A program made the translations under genes and the position numbers. DNA of 64,000 nucleotides from Pardosa pseudoannulata (Eukaryota > Arthropoda > Arachnida > Araneae > Lycosidae), in assembly GCA_032207245.1 (NCBI GenBank), contig CM063510.1, forward strand, positions 45,138,239-45,202,238. Reading direction: 5' to 3'. How positions within the stretch are numbered: position 1 is the first letter of the stretch; each line of letters begins with the position of its first letter. The notes under the pieces were generated by a model. The model searched no databases. It had not been told where the DNA came from and worked only from the letters and a program-made list of their open reading frames with translations. Positions 1 through 11,586 of the stretch are shown here, one piece after another.

Positions 1-160
1 TACGAAGTGATGGTAAAATGCTGGAGTTACGATGCGGAAAATCGACCGACGTTCTTTTACTGCTTGAATGCTTTGAAAGAATTAAAAGATAAATTGGTAT
101 CTTCGACAGTGATTATGCCATCTGTATATAATTTTAATTATTTAGGAGACGGGAATCTGG
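1..160 (+). CDS. Receptor tyrosine kinase (ROS1/Sevenless-like), exon encoding end of kinase domain; 5' truncated
   Basis: The window opens inside a kinase exon read in frame from base 1. The first residues carry the CW-x6-RPTF signature of kinase subdomain XI (KCWSYDAENRPTF), the last conserved block of a tyrosine kinase catalytic domain. The exon ends at a GTAAGT donor (161) in phase 1. Splicing to 3689-3772, 3954-4063 and 5732-6328 keeps one open frame of 317 codons including the stop, so about 263 residues of cytoplasmic tail follow the kinase. The catalytic loop, membrane segment and ectodomain lie upstream of the window. The RPTFFYCL wording and the long serine-rich tail suggest the ROS1/Sevenless class; ALK/LTK is the main alternative. 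The kinase call is firm. The class is my judgement from memory of these families. Confidence 0.75.
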
Positions 161-3100
161 GTAAGTATTTCGTTAACTTTACGAATAAGTTCAACTGAAA
201 ATTTCAGGCAGTCAATTTTATGATTTTTATTGCATAAAATTTATCGATTTGAGTCTAAAAGGAGTGAATCTTTTTAAGTACAGCCTTTCTGTTTAGTTTA
301 GAATGCACAACATTTTTCTTTAGAAATGAACAGAATCAATGAAATGGAAGGTTCAGTGTTCCATATGCTATACCCTCCAATGTCTTTTTTTTTTCCTAAC
401 TTATTGCTTCACGATAAGTTAGAAAACTTATTGGTATATTCGGCATGTTTTACAACTTATCTTGCAGACTTATAAGAAATGTCGTTAGAAAGGTAAAACT
501 CATAAAAATAAAACCATTATTAAAGTTTAATTTAAGGTTTATTCATAAAAATTAAGGAAAATATAGTATGAAAAGATGAAATTAGGAAAAGATAGTTTGA
601 AAATATTTCTTGTTCAGACAAGTCATATTAATGACACATACAATTTCAAAAACTAATTAAACTTCAATTCTGAATCAAAAAAAAATTCTAACGCTACTTT
701 TGCCGTTTGAAACAAATGTAGAGAAACTTTTAAATTTATAGTATATATTGTTGGTAAAAGTTATAATTCAGCTAAGCGCAGTAACGGAAATTTTTATTGT
801 TATTAAAAATAAAAGTTGGGCTATAAACTACAACTTTTGTTTCAATATTTGTAGTTTAATAAGTAATCATGTAGGAAAGAAACCTTAACTACAGGAATCC
901 TGTTAAAGAAAGAAATATACATACAATTTTATACTGACATTCTTGATTAATGGATTTCACATCTAAATATTCATAGTTATACATGATATAATCTAATTTC
1001 ATTTACATGGAATATCCACACATTAATATATAATTTCGCACTTTATTTAACACACAGTGAAAATAGTTTAATGCGAAACTGAAGAGATTGAATTTTTGTG
1101 TGTGTGTGTGTGTGTTAAAAGATATTTAAAAAAAAAACACGTATAGTCAGCAAAATTAAGTTTATTAGAGTACATTTTGTTTACAAAGATATGTATATAT
1201 GCATGCATGTATTTAATAAAAATCAATGAAACAAAAACATTCACAATAACTTAATGAAATTTGATACAAAATTTTGAAGTTTTTTAAAAATCAAAACATT
1301 TATTGAGTTTTAGGAAAATAATCTGATATTTTTCTTTGGATTGTCTTTCTTAGCTTTAAATTGTCAATAAATTATTCAATATCGTCCATTTTTTTTATTC
1401 ATTTCATCATTGGAGTGTACTTTAAAGTAATTGCGCATGCTTTTCATGATGTTCCTCATTTTGGATGACGTAGGAACAGGAGCTGCATTATTCATTTAAT
1501 TTTTGTCGTCAGAACCTGCAATAATATTTTTGGAGTTTTGAACAAACTCCAATATGTTTTTGTCTGCCATAATTAAGGCTTATCGTCATCTAATGCAGTG
1601 AATTCTTCCAATGATACATTAATTTTGTTGGGGGTGATATTAAAATTTAAAAAAAAAATTCCCCCTTTAGGAGAGTGTCCATTTAACTACAATGGCTAAA
1701 AAAATTAAGTCAAATAAATTGAAGACTGCATCTTCATAAAAAAACAAAGTCTTTTTATTGCTACTTGCAATCTTAAAATATATTATTTACAGTACGTAAA
1801 TTAAGTTCCAATTATTTTGCACCACGTAATTTCAAACACTCGCACTGTCAGAAAAATGGCCTGCTTAAATTCGGCATTCTTAGAATTTGGCGTAGCTCGA
1901 ACTAGTCGAAAACCTGCTACCTACGCGAAGACCGACGTGACTGCAGGTCTACCGCGATCGTCAACTGCCGATGAGCAACTGCTGCGGATTTTCAACTGCC
2001 GTGGTCAACTGCAACTTCTTCATTTGAAGATAGTTGTCGGAGTCCCAGGCCCATTAGGGCATATCTCCAGTAAGAAAGATGAATAATTGTGAAAGAGAGC
2101 GGTTCATGATGAGTAAGAAAGTGTTAAAGATGCCAGTTCCATTAAAAATAATAAGTAAATAATAAATGGTAAACAAAATAAATAGTTAAAGATTATTAAT
2201 AAAACGGCTAAAAAATTAATATAATAATAATAATGGTTAAATATGAGTAAAATGCGATAAAATAAATTTAAAAATACGTAAATGCGATTAAATATGAGTG
2301 TACATGCGTTAAATATAAGGAAAAAATAGAAAAACATCGAAAAACCCCGAACCGAATCGTAATTCGGATCCAGGCAAACTACCAAAAGAATTTCTCAGGA
2401 AAAACCCTCGGCTAACCGCTTATAATCTAAAAGCTCCTCCTCATATTTGCATACTCCTGTTGCCACACAGGTGAAGCATAACTTTCAGTGCAAAATCAGC
2501 CACGTCCCTAAATCACGCAAGTATATCTTAATCATCGGTCGTGTGAACGTAGCCCGTTCCACGGTAACCGGCGTTTAACTTCGACACACTGTTAGAATCA
2601 ATGGCGGCAAATGAAATGACTGATGGCGTTAAGCCTCATACGAAAAGTTTAAACATCGCCGAACCGTAAAAATAAATAGGGTAAGTTGAGATTTCCCAAC
2701 AAATTCCAATAATTGAGAAACTTACGCATGGTCGGCTGTTGTATCCCGTATATTGTTTATTCCCAGAAGAGAAATCTTTTCCTGTTAAGCGTTTTTCGTT
2801 TCGTTTTAACCCCTTCCCAGTTTTTCCCTAGCTGAACTCGGGCAGTCGAAATGTACCATCCTGGCTCATCCCGAGTGTAGCTCGGGCACTGTGCAATCAG
2901 TCTTTCCCGAATTATTTCACATGTTCTTTTTATGGTTTCGAATGCTTTTGTTTACTTTTCTGACTACTAGATTATTTACTTCTCAAAGAGACACAGAGAG
3001 AAGAAGGTAAGGAGAGAAACAAGGTTCTACTGTCCAGATTACAATGTTGGACTCTGTGCAGTACCGATTTTTTCGATTGTATCACAGACGACCAAATTTT

Positions 3101-3688
3101 GATTAATAATTTCATAATCATTTATGTAAATGCATAGGACATAAGTAAAATTTAATTCAAGATAAAAGCTAGGTATTTTAAGCTTTATATTTATAGTTAG
3201 TGTGAATATACTCCAAAGTCTAATAATTTCTGCCGTACAGTAAGCCAACTATATATGTAAATTACTCATTTATTTAAATTGATTTTTTTCACATTAATTT
3301 TTAGGAAATTTTTTATGCGAATGATGCTATTATGTTTAAAAAAACTATGTAGTATAAATATAAGCATAAAAAATGACATTTTTTGACTCATAATCCCGAA
3401 ATGAAATGAACCTGGAAGGAGTTAAAAGAAAAAAAAATGCATGAAAATACATAGTAGTTTGTCGGGTCCGTTGTATTATTTCGTGTTAACCGATATTCTG
3501 TCGCGTTAAACATATTTCACCGTACTTTTAAATATTTAAATTTACATTCAGTACTAAACACAATTTATTTCTCTGTGTAGAATTTGCAGTATCTGTAATA
3601 AAAACTTGTTAGGTTATTTAATATTTGTTTTTTTAAATTATAATTGTTATTTTGTTATTATATCTGTTTTTCATGCACACTTTATTAG
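161..3688 (+). other. RTK intron with GC-rich unexplained blocks
   Basis: This intron is mostly AT-rich and featureless. It has a short (TG)n run near 1099-1114. Two blocks, about 1820-2060 and 2340-2900, have clearly higher GC content and CpG-containing words, unlike the surrounding sequence. The first holds an 89-codon open frame with no recognisable domain and internal repetition of an AACTGC word. Both blocks look like old transposon or LTR debris, but I could not define their ends. Confidence 0.4.
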
Positions 3689-3772
3689 GTTTCGACAACT
3701 TAGGTTATTGTGGAAGTGAGCTGGCCGAAATCTTTATTCCAAATACAGAAAGCAGCAACGATATAAATGAAG
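3689..3772 (+). CDS. Receptor tyrosine kinase, cytoplasmic tail exon
   Basis: This is an 84-base exon between an AG acceptor (3687-3688) after a pyrimidine-rich stretch and a GTAGAA donor (3773). It enters and leaves in phase 1, matching the exons on either side. It encodes 28 residues including FDNLGYCGSELAEIF, an acidic, tyrosine-containing part of the tail. The matching phases and absence of stops support it. No family-level motif is visible. Confidence 0.6.
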
Positions 3773-3953
3773 GTAGAATATTAAAAAAAGAATTTCGTTT
3801 TTAGCACTCCATGCACATTTTCATACTGGTCCAGTTTCACTGCACCTTTTTCTGAAATCTCTGGGTTTGGGTTGGAACCTCGTATGCATGTTTAACATTT
3901 TTTTCTTTCGTATGAATGCCTGCGAGTTCTGCAACTTTCATTTTGTTTTTCAG

Positions 3954-4063
3954 GTACATATATTGGGCAAAATGATTATCAAGAAAATTCAGAAGATAAG
4001 CTACAAGATCAAAACTTAGATTCTAGGAGTACCCAAAGTGATCCGGCAACTCCCTCTGAGATG
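3954..4063 (+). CDS. Receptor tyrosine kinase, cytoplasmic tail exon
   Basis: This 110-base exon follows TTTTTCAG (acceptor 3952-3953) and ends at GTAAAT (4064). It enters in phase 1 and leaves in phase 0, which fits the last exon exactly. The product is hydrophilic and acidic (for example QNDYQENSEDKLQDQNL), as expected for an unstructured receptor tail. It rests on splice signals and frame agreement alone. Confidence 0.6.
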
Positions 4064-5731
4064 GTAAATTTAAACTTTTTAATGCTATCATCTTGTCAAC
4101 CCGCCGAATTCTCTGTGTATGACCTCTGTTTTAGCCGCTTAAAACTTTTTTTTTTTTTAACTGGTAAAAATGATAGTTTTCTATATTTTTATTTTATTTT
4201 ATTTTTACAGAAAAGGAATGTATAGATATAGTGTAAATTAATTTCAGCTGTGGGGTTGACTACGGAGCAGGAATGGGGTAAAAGTTATAAAAAATAGTGT
4301 TATACAAATAAAGTATAAGCGATTTGATTAGATATTTATTTTGAATTTCGCCCATGTCCGACACGGGCAAATGCGTTAAGGGGTTAATTCTGTTCAGTAT
4401 CTCGAAACAGTTTATAAAATTCATATGAATGTAAAAATGTTATTTATAAAACTGTGTTTTAAGATTCAGTATTTGTTTAAAAGTTTTCCTGGAATATTTT
4501 TGACAGAAAACCAAGTAATTTTGCTACAAATAAAAAAAAATGTCAGTTTAGAAATATTTTTATGGTTTGGCTTTTTAGAAGTCTCAATTACAAATTATAT
4601 ATAGCTCTAGGATAAAAGAAAAGAAAAAATATTGAACTGCACAATGATTGGCGTAAACTAAAACCATATCTGTTGTTCTGAAATGTACAGAAAAGAAAAC
4701 ATTGCTTATTCTATCAACAACGTAAAACTCATTGCTTTTTCTACCAACAACGTAAAACTCAATAGCAGAAAACTCATTGCTTATGCTATCAACAACGTAA
4801 AACGCAATAGCAGAAAACTCATTGCTTTTTCTACCAACAACGTAAAACTCAATAGCAGAAAACTCATTGCTTTTTCTATCAAAACGTAAAACTCAATAGC
4901 AGAAAACTCATTGCTTATTCTATCGATAAGGTAAAACTCAATAGCAGAAAACTCAGTGCTTATTCTATCAACATCTAGGTGCTCTTGAATAAGGTTTGTT
5001 TATTTTAAACTTAATAAAACTCAAATGTTCGTGATAACATTGAACTCCTATCAAGCTTCAAGAAAATGATTCTTATCTCTGTCATCAAATAAAATGCTCA
5101 TTTCAGTACTCAAATCTTAAAGTACGAAATGAATCTACTCATATAAATAAAATACTTTTATTTATAATTCAGTTAATAGAGGCTTGAGTTTCAGACTTTT
5201 GACTCAGGAAATATATTAACTTAAACAAATGAGTTTTACATTTTACAAAACTAAATTCTGTAGCGTGACGTCAAACTCAATGGGAATACAACAAATCACG
5301 ATTTAATTTAGTTAAAATAACGAAATATTAATATGACACTGATCTAATTTCCTTAATAAAAATAGACTAGTTACAATGGGCAAAATACACGTTACCTAAA
5401 TTTTTGTTAAAACTACTTTAAAGTTTTATTTAAATTTACATTCAATTAATTTATATTATTAAATTTACATTCTTGTATATAGTACGCAACAGAGAACATA
5501 CGAGATAATAGAATGTGAAAATAGAGAAATAAAAATAGCATATTTCGATCTATTGAGATAAAGTCTTGCATATTCTCTTTGTTATATTTATGGAATGTAA
5601 AATTTAAAGACACGTTTTTAAATGTTTTTGAAAGTTTCAACAGATATTTTCAACCTTTCTCAGATTCAAAGTGAATATTTTTGCTACTGCAAACTGTAAT
5701 AGACCTTATTTTTTTATAAAACTTTTTTTAG
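4064..5731 (+). other. RTK intron
   Basis: This is an AT-rich intron between two supported exons. Apart from the 45-bp minisatellite listed separately, nothing is recognised in it. Confidence 0.55.
4701..4974 (+). repeat. 45-bp minisatellite, about six units
   Basis: Units begin ATTGCTT and continue through CAACAACGTAAAACTC and AATAGCAGAAAACTC. The first unit is short (30 bp), the next ones are 44-45 bp, and units near 4930 and 4950 are diverged. Because 45 is a multiple of three, the array stays open as a repetitive peptide frame, which is not a gene. It lies inside an RTK intron. Confidence 0.9.
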
Positions 5732-6328
5732 GCTGAAGCCAACGTAGTTTCCTTGAGGCGATCCTCTTCTTGGAGCAGTGCCATGTTTGAATTACCTGGT
5801 AGCTCAGCTGTAACGAGAGTGGCAAACACTCCAGCCAAACGTACAGTCAACAAATATCTGGAGCTTCTCGGAGATAATGAAGATTCTGATGGATATCAGC
5901 TGCCTTTGCAGTTTCATGGCATGTCCATGAAATCGAGACAAAACAACGCAAATTATCCGGGCAGATCGAACAACCTGGCAACTGCCATCGTCGGAAGTTC
6001 CACCGCTGAGCAGTTCGGCAAATCCTTGTCCCTGAATGCTGTAACCAATGAGTTATCCAACTGTAGTTTTAGTGCAAATGACTCAGAAAATTTTGACGCG
6101 TCTCCTGCAACTAATGAACAGAATTTGCTGGAGACGAGTCACGATATCACCTCAGAAAGCGAAAGCTTTCCATCTTGGTTGGAAGACTGTGATAATTGGT
6201 CCGTTTCTACAGCTTCTACGGCGACTTGTCACTTTGACTCTTCCAACCACAGAAACAGTGGCATATCTACGCTGTCTTGCATTTCGGGCATTGATTTAAA
6301 CTATGCTTCCAAGTCGTCATTTTGTTAG
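5732..6328 (+). CDS. Receptor tyrosine kinase, last coding exon (C-terminal tail)
   Basis: The exon begins after TTTTTTTAG in phase 0 and runs 597 bases to a TAG stop. The 198 residues are rich in Ser, Asn and Glu and look unstructured. KYLELLGDNEDSDGYQLPL holds two tyrosines in YxxL or YxLP settings, plausible autophosphorylation and adaptor-docking sites like those that end other receptor kinases. Another serine-rich run (SSSWSSAMFEL) lies near the start. GC content is clearly higher than in flanking DNA, supporting real coding sequence. The open frame also fits as its own ORF from 5753, but the acceptor and upstream frame argue for the start at 5732. Confidence 0.7.
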   Translation, partial: AEANVVSLRRSSSWSSAMFELPGSSAVTRVANTPAKRTVNKYLELLGDNEDSDGYQLPLQFHGMSMKSRQNNANYPGRSNNLATAIVGSSTAEQFGKSLSLNAVTNELSNCSFSANDSENFDASPATNEQNLLETSHDITSESESFPSWLEDCDNWSVSTASTATCHFDSSNHRNSGISTLSCISGIDLNYASKSSFC

Positions 6329-6794
6329 AACTGTTAAGGAGGGGTAAGCGAAACCCTTTTACTGCTCCAAAAGTGTGTGATATTTTTGTACGGTCATAGT
6401 TCAGGAATATTTTTGTATATCTTCATCTGTATATAAATATACCATTATGATTTCATACTGATATAGCTATATGCTTTACTCATCTCGCACCATTGTAAAT
6501 ATCTTTATAAACTACTAAACGTTTCTTATAAAGTTATAAAAAAGCGATGAGAATGGCTAGTCTTTTATAGAAGATGTCCTTGGATGGCGGGCAATAGGGT
6601 TGTAACAATTTGAAGAGACGTTTCCCATAGTCATGGTGATAGAATCAGGCCTATATGGACACTTTTAATTTTTGACTTATGACTGAAATTTTACTAATGA
6701 GGATTTTTATTTCATTTTTTTTCTACTCTTTAAGATAAACTTTTATATTTAATAGTTTTCATGTTTCACAAGTGATTTTATCAATGCTCATATG

Positions 6795-6800
6795 AATAAA
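6795..6800 (+). terminator. Candidate polyadenylation signal of the RTK gene
   Basis: An AATAAA lies 467 bases after the RTK stop codon, the first canonical hexamer I noticed downstream. The 6329-6794 stretch would be 3' UTR. This is unconfirmed, because such hexamers are frequent in this AT-rich DNA. Confidence 0.35.
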
Positions 6801-7256
6801 TAAGACATTCATTTCGACACTAAAGTATACTCAGTTTTCTGTCAAAGGTAAATTACTTGAAACAACTACAAACACGCAATAAGTATATTCAAACTATCAC
6901 CATTGTATATAAAACAGTCATATATGATCAGAATGTACATTCGTGTAAATCGACCGTTATATTTTCTTAAAATTATTTGTTTTTATTGTATCATAATATC
7001 ATTTATTACAAGTTCCTTTTCATGTAAGTTTACCTTTTTAATTAATATAATATGCCAAGTTGACAATAAAAAAACTGCTATAATTTTTTTCTTGTATGGA
7101 GTATTTCATATTTTTCAGAACTAATAGACTTCATATTTGTAACTAAAAATTGTTATTGAAAGAGAAAACGTTGTACATTTCTCTCAATTTTATAGGAATT
7201 ACCTATTTGATCTTGTTTTTACTCATAAACCCAAACAAAAATGTAGGAACTAGGTT

Positions 7257-8058
7257 CATGGTTTCCGCGCACCTGGAAAGTCAGGGAAAGTCATGAAAAA
7301 TCATGGATTTACACAATGGATTAATTTTGTCATGGAAAGTCTTGATTTTTTCAAGCAAAATGAGTAAAAGTCATGGAAAGTCATGGATCCGCTAAACTAC
7401 CGATCAAAAAAATGCATTGAATTGTTTAATTCTATTTTTACTTGTCATTTGGCTGAAGTTACTGAGTTTGGTATTTATGTATTATTCTATTGACCCTACT
7501 GCCAAGTAAAATTTGTTCGCCAAGGAAACTCAAAGCAAGAAAGCTTAATGGGTGGATAAATGTATATTATTCTGTTTTTTTTTTTCTTAAATTGTAGATT
7601 AAAATTTTATTAATATAATAATAATTATTTTTTAATAAAAATTAGTTAAGATTTTTGCACAAAATATAAGTTTATCTCTAGGGATATTGTATATAAACAT
7701 TAGAGGGTTATATTTGGCTATTATTCATGGTCACCTGAATAATACCAAAGTACCCTGAATTCATATTGGAAACATTTTGAATGAAAAATTGCTATATGAT
7801 TAAACTTAGGTATGTAGATACAACAATTTATTTTTATGTGACTTTATTAACACTTATAAAGTAAGTTTATAGTTTTTTTTATGATAAAATTCCTGTAATT
7901 TCTTTAAAAGCATCTATTTTATTTGCATGTACATCAGAAGTTTTATTCATATATACTTTTAACAAACGCTTTTTAAAGTCATGGAAAATGATCTGCTAAA
8001 TCAAGGAAAGTCATGAAAAATCATGGATTTGAAAAAAATTATTTTGGCAGATACCCTG
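7257..8058 (+). mobile_element. Nonautonomous hAT-like element, copy 1
   Basis: This is an 802-bp repeat starting CATGGTTTCCGC and ending GCAGATACCCTG. The ends form an imperfect 12-bp inverted pair (CAYGGTTTCCGC against CAGGGTATCTGC). Near-full-length copies lie at 29869-30655 and, inverted and interrupted, at 39896-40867. Both flanks repeat a GTCATGGAAAGTCATGG-like motif. There is no coding capacity. The CAGGG-type end suggests hAT, which is an inference. Confidence 0.65.
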
Positions 8059-8356
8059 TAGGCTTTCAAAATAGAAAACTTCCAGAAAATAGACGCTGAT
8101 GACAAGGTAGAAACTTCTTTAACTTCATTATATTTCTACATCTTAAAAAATAGAGACTCGAAACAAATTTTTGCAGTATTCTTTATAGGAATTTTATTAA
8201 TAATTTTGGATAAAATATAAGAATTTGTGATTAAAATACAAAAGCTTTCCTCAAAAACTGGGTACACTAGTGGTCTTCCCACTTTTAAAATTCACAGTAT
8301 CCTTTAAGCTATATAATCTTCTGACAGAACCCTATCCGTTTCTCTAAAGGTACTAG

Positions 8357-8535
8357 ATAATTCTTAGCCGAAAAACATTTTTTTTACCTGCCACATAGGG
8401 TACTTTACAGTTTTAGAAAATTAAAAATTTTACTGATCCCATCATATGACGGAATTAGTAAAATTTTTAATTTTCTAAAATTGTAAAGTACGCTATGAGG
8501 CAGGTAAAAAAATGGTTTGTTTTTTGGCTGAGAAT
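8357..8535 (+). repeat. Palindrome with roughly 80-bp arms
   Basis: The left arm (TTTTTTACCTGCCACATAGG and onward) is the reverse complement of the right arm (CTATGAGGCAGGTAAAAAAA), centred near 8446 on TCATATGACGG. A single-arm copy occurs at about 12392-12490. This is probably a hairpin-type MITE or the end of a larger element whose body is the 8541-9069 repeat. Confidence 0.7.
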
Positions 8536-8540
8536 TATCG

Positions 8541-9069
8541 TGCAACAAAAAATAATCGACGATTCAATTTAAAATTATCACATATGTACCTAATCTATGA
8601 TTTAAGCCAAATATAAAAGAAAATTATTTACTTAATATCTAAGTTCAGTGATAAAACGTCTGAAAATAAGGCATAATTTAAATAATTTAAAATAAGAAAT
8701 GATTCAATGAGGTGGTTAAAAGAATGACGTCATAATGCGAGAAAAATGTTATTTTTACCTATTTATTATGAGATAAATTGATAAATTTAATCGCCTGCGC
8801 TTAACCGGGGAAAATAAGAGTTGAAATAATGGCATTAAAACCTCGAAAAGATGGGAAGGGATGGATTTCGAACGTTTTAAAGAAGGCAGTATTTTTTGCT
8901 GTGATATGAAGCATATTTATACCAATTTATTTTAGAATCGTATCTGTAATTTAGGAGAAGATAAACATTACTCTCTTTGAATTTTGCTAACTATGGATGC
9001 CTTTATTCATTCCAGGTCCAACCGCTTCATAAAATCGAGGACAGATGTGCAGATAACTATTATTATATA
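8541..9069 (+). repeat. Dispersed repeat family B, copy 1
   Basis: About 530 bp starting CAACAAAAAATAATC match 12997-13556 in the same orientation, with shared words such as AATCGCCTG, TTAACCGGG and CCAGGTCCAACCGCTTCAT. It directly follows the palindrome at 8357-8535, and the second copy also follows an arm of that palindrome. The pair probably forms one transposon family. It encodes no protein. Confidence 0.7.
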
Positions 9070-9666
9070 GAGGATTTGTAAGTCAAATGTTAATTACATT
9101 AAATAGGGGATATTAGTAGTAATGAGAAAAAAAAGACGCACCTGAATTTTTAAATTTGCACAATATTGTGTTATTTTTCTAAATAGCAGAATTGTTCCTA
9201 CTACTGGTGTCACCAATTCTTACTCTCTCGCGTCAAGTGTGATGACGCGATTTAGATCTGTAATATAATTTATGCATTCATACAAGAAGAAAAATGCTCG
9301 GGATCTAAATCTGACCTCATCACATCTTTTGTAAAGGATAGAGGACCATAAAATTATATTCAACGGATATTGTTGTCTTGTACGGTAATCTCGGGCGGGG
9401 TTCTGATCCCAGTCCCAGATTAGAATCCCGTCTCCATACTTGACACTAAATAAGGATGTACCTTTGTGGAGTTATTTATGAGTCCCTAAGAGACAGTGCC
9501 CAATTAGAAGGGATTAGGTTTTCCACGTTGGCGGTCTGAAGGCGGGGTCAAGCAGACCAATTAGATTTTTAGAGCGATCCCGATTAGACGATAAGAAGGA
9601 AGAGGGGACAAAGATGAAATTAATAAAATAAGAAAAATCTAAAAAAAAAGAGAGAGAGAGAAAAGG

Positions 9667-9825
9667 TGTTCGGGAGCCCAGTCGAGGAGACAAGTCGGAT
9701 GGGACGTGTTTGGGAGTCGAGTCGAGGAAACAAGTCCGACGGAACGTGTTCGGGAGTCCAGTCGAGGAGACAAGTCGGATGAGAAGTGTTTGGGAGTCGA
9801 GTCGAGGAGAAAAGTCCGACGGGAG
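9667..9825 (+). repeat. GC-rich minisatellite of about 40 bp, four units
   Basis: Units read GTGTTYGGGAGTCSAGTCGAGG followed by ARACAAGTCSGAYGGGA. Alternate units differ at the same positions, which suggests an 80-bp higher-order repeat. It stays open in several frames on both strands, which reflects its composition and is not coding. It lies in a GC-rich patch (about 9380-9840) unlike the surrounding AT-rich DNA. Confidence 0.8.
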
Positions 9826-9933
9826 AACTACACAACATCAAGTGACTGCGATGTACTTACATTTTTTTACACAAACAATCGAAATATAAATGAGAAGGTG
9901 AAACCTTTTCCTGGCATTTTAAAGAAAAGTTAA

Positions 9934-10330
9934 GGATTTATCCATAGGTGTAATGTAGCTTTAATACTTAAAGAGAAATAATTATTTAATATTTTTCTAT
10001 ACTTTTGGGAAGTATAAAAAATTTAAGATTATGAATATTCTTCAACAGAAAAAAATAAGCTTCTAAATTATTTTATTCAGTGATAATTTAATCGGTAATT
10101 TTTTTTCATACTTAAATCAAGATATTTACTGTCCATTAAAATAAATTGACAGCAAACATAATTGCTTGAACTATGCCATTCCTTGCAAATTCCTTGTTAA
10201 ATGGATTTTGACATTGATCGATGGAAGTGGACGATTTGCAATTGAATGACGTATGGCTAAATGGGTTCGAGTGGGGGGGATGTATTCTACCTGCAATGCA
10301 GAATTATATGAAAGACATTACAGAAATCTA
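9934..10330 (+). repeat. Dispersed repeat family C, copy 1
   Basis: About 395 bp beginning GGATTTATCCATAGGTGTAA match 22690-23078 in direct orientation, with only scattered differences and small indels. Shared words include CCATTCCTTGCAAATTCC and TGTATTCTACCTGCAATGCA. The element class is unknown. Confidence 0.75.
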
Positions 10331-10635
10331 AATGAGATGGTGAAACCTTTTCCTGGAATAAGCATAAAATGCAAAACCAAAGTGAGACACAAATAAAGTA
10401 CGCAGACAGCTTTCGTTGTTCAAAGACTAGCATACTGAATGCTAGAATATTCACTGGCTGTGTCAGAGGCTCATTCTGGAATTACAAGCCACTGAGTACT
10501 CCCGCATTGAGAATGTTGCTCTCTTGAAAACACAAAACAGCTTCCTGCGTATTTTATTGGTTTATTACTGGATTTGGATTTACATTTTAAGCTATTTATC
10601 GAAATCTAGCTCTATAGACGTTTTCGTATTCTGCC

Positions 10636-11586
10636 TTAAGGTATCCGTCTACTTTAAAAACGTCATTTTTTTACCAAAAGTCATAGTTTTTTTATTATTA
10701 TTATTTTTCTATTGTAAAATTTCAACTTTTAGGCTTCTAAACCTGTTTTTGTTTTGCTTCTATGGTATTTTAAAGAAAAGTTACAGCTGTTTAAACATTA
10801 GTGACAGCTATCAAAACAAAACGGAAGTAGCAACTTAGAAACCAGAAGTTGTGAGTTTAAAGCTTTTTAAAGAGCATTTTTTGGACAAAACTTTTTAAAT
10901 TTTCATGAAGATTAATTTAAATATTTTTCTAGTATTTTTAATAATTAACAACTTGGCAATTAGAAAGTTTTGAAGCAAGAAAATGTAGGGAATTTTAAAC
11001 ATGTATTTTAATTTTTTAATAGTTAAAGTTGCTTTCATAAACTTCAAATGCATTTTTCTCAGAAAGGTATTTTTAATAAAATGTTGAAACTTAAAATGTG
11101 ATTTCTCAAAAAGTTCTTAAAATATTTTGTTGAAAATTATTATGAATGCTTTTGATAGTATTTACTAGTGAATGACCTAAAAGCTTTAAATTTGGATAAT
11201 TTTTAATGATGTTACACTTATAGTTAGATATTAAGGTAATGAAAAATCGTTAAAAATTCAACGTATGATTTTGAAGAACTAAATTTTTTACTAAATGTAA
11301 ATTAAGCAAAGATTTTAGGTGATTCACTAGTCCAGTGTATAAGAAATATGTTGCCTCAAAAAATATTGAAATAATTTAATTTATTAAAAAAATTAGACCT
11401 TTTGAAAAAAACCCGATTTTTTACTAAATTTTCTTCATTTATTAAACATTTTATAAAAACTTCTCCAGGAATAAATTTTTTAAGCTTAATTCTCTATGAT
11501 AATATAAAAAATAAACCTAAAAATGTAAAAACATGAACTAGTTTCTACGTTTAAAGAAAAAAGTTCTCCGTAGACGGATACCTTAA
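10636..11586 (+). mobile_element. TTAA-flanked MITE with inverted ends, copy 1
   Basis: The 951-bp element is bounded by TTAAGGTATCCGTCTAC and its exact reverse complement GTAGACGGATACCTTAA. A TTAA at each edge suggests TTAA target duplication, as with piggyBac-type transposition. An inverted relative occupies 26341-27477. The interior is AT-rich, and its one long open frame (10524-10838) crosses the left end, so it is not coding. Confidence 0.8.

Noticed and set aside
1817..2086. An 89-codon protein-coding gene
   Set aside because: The frame lies in an RTK intron, has internal repetition and no domain; the GC-rich patch looks like old element debris.
4683..4889. A 68-codon repetitive protein
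   Set aside because: It is the translation of the 45-bp minisatellite in an RTK intron.
4701..4974. CRISPR-like array
   Set aside because: Units are contiguous with no unique spacers, in a eukaryotic intron.
6048..6299. A second gene overlapping the RTK tail
   Set aside because: It is another frame of a supported coding exon.
9620..9933. Proteins of 73 and 75 codons on opposite strands
   Set aside because: Both are translations of the 40-bp minisatellite.
10524..10838. A 104-codon hydrophobic protein gene
   Set aside because: It spans the left end of the TTAA MITE and depends on AT-rich composition.
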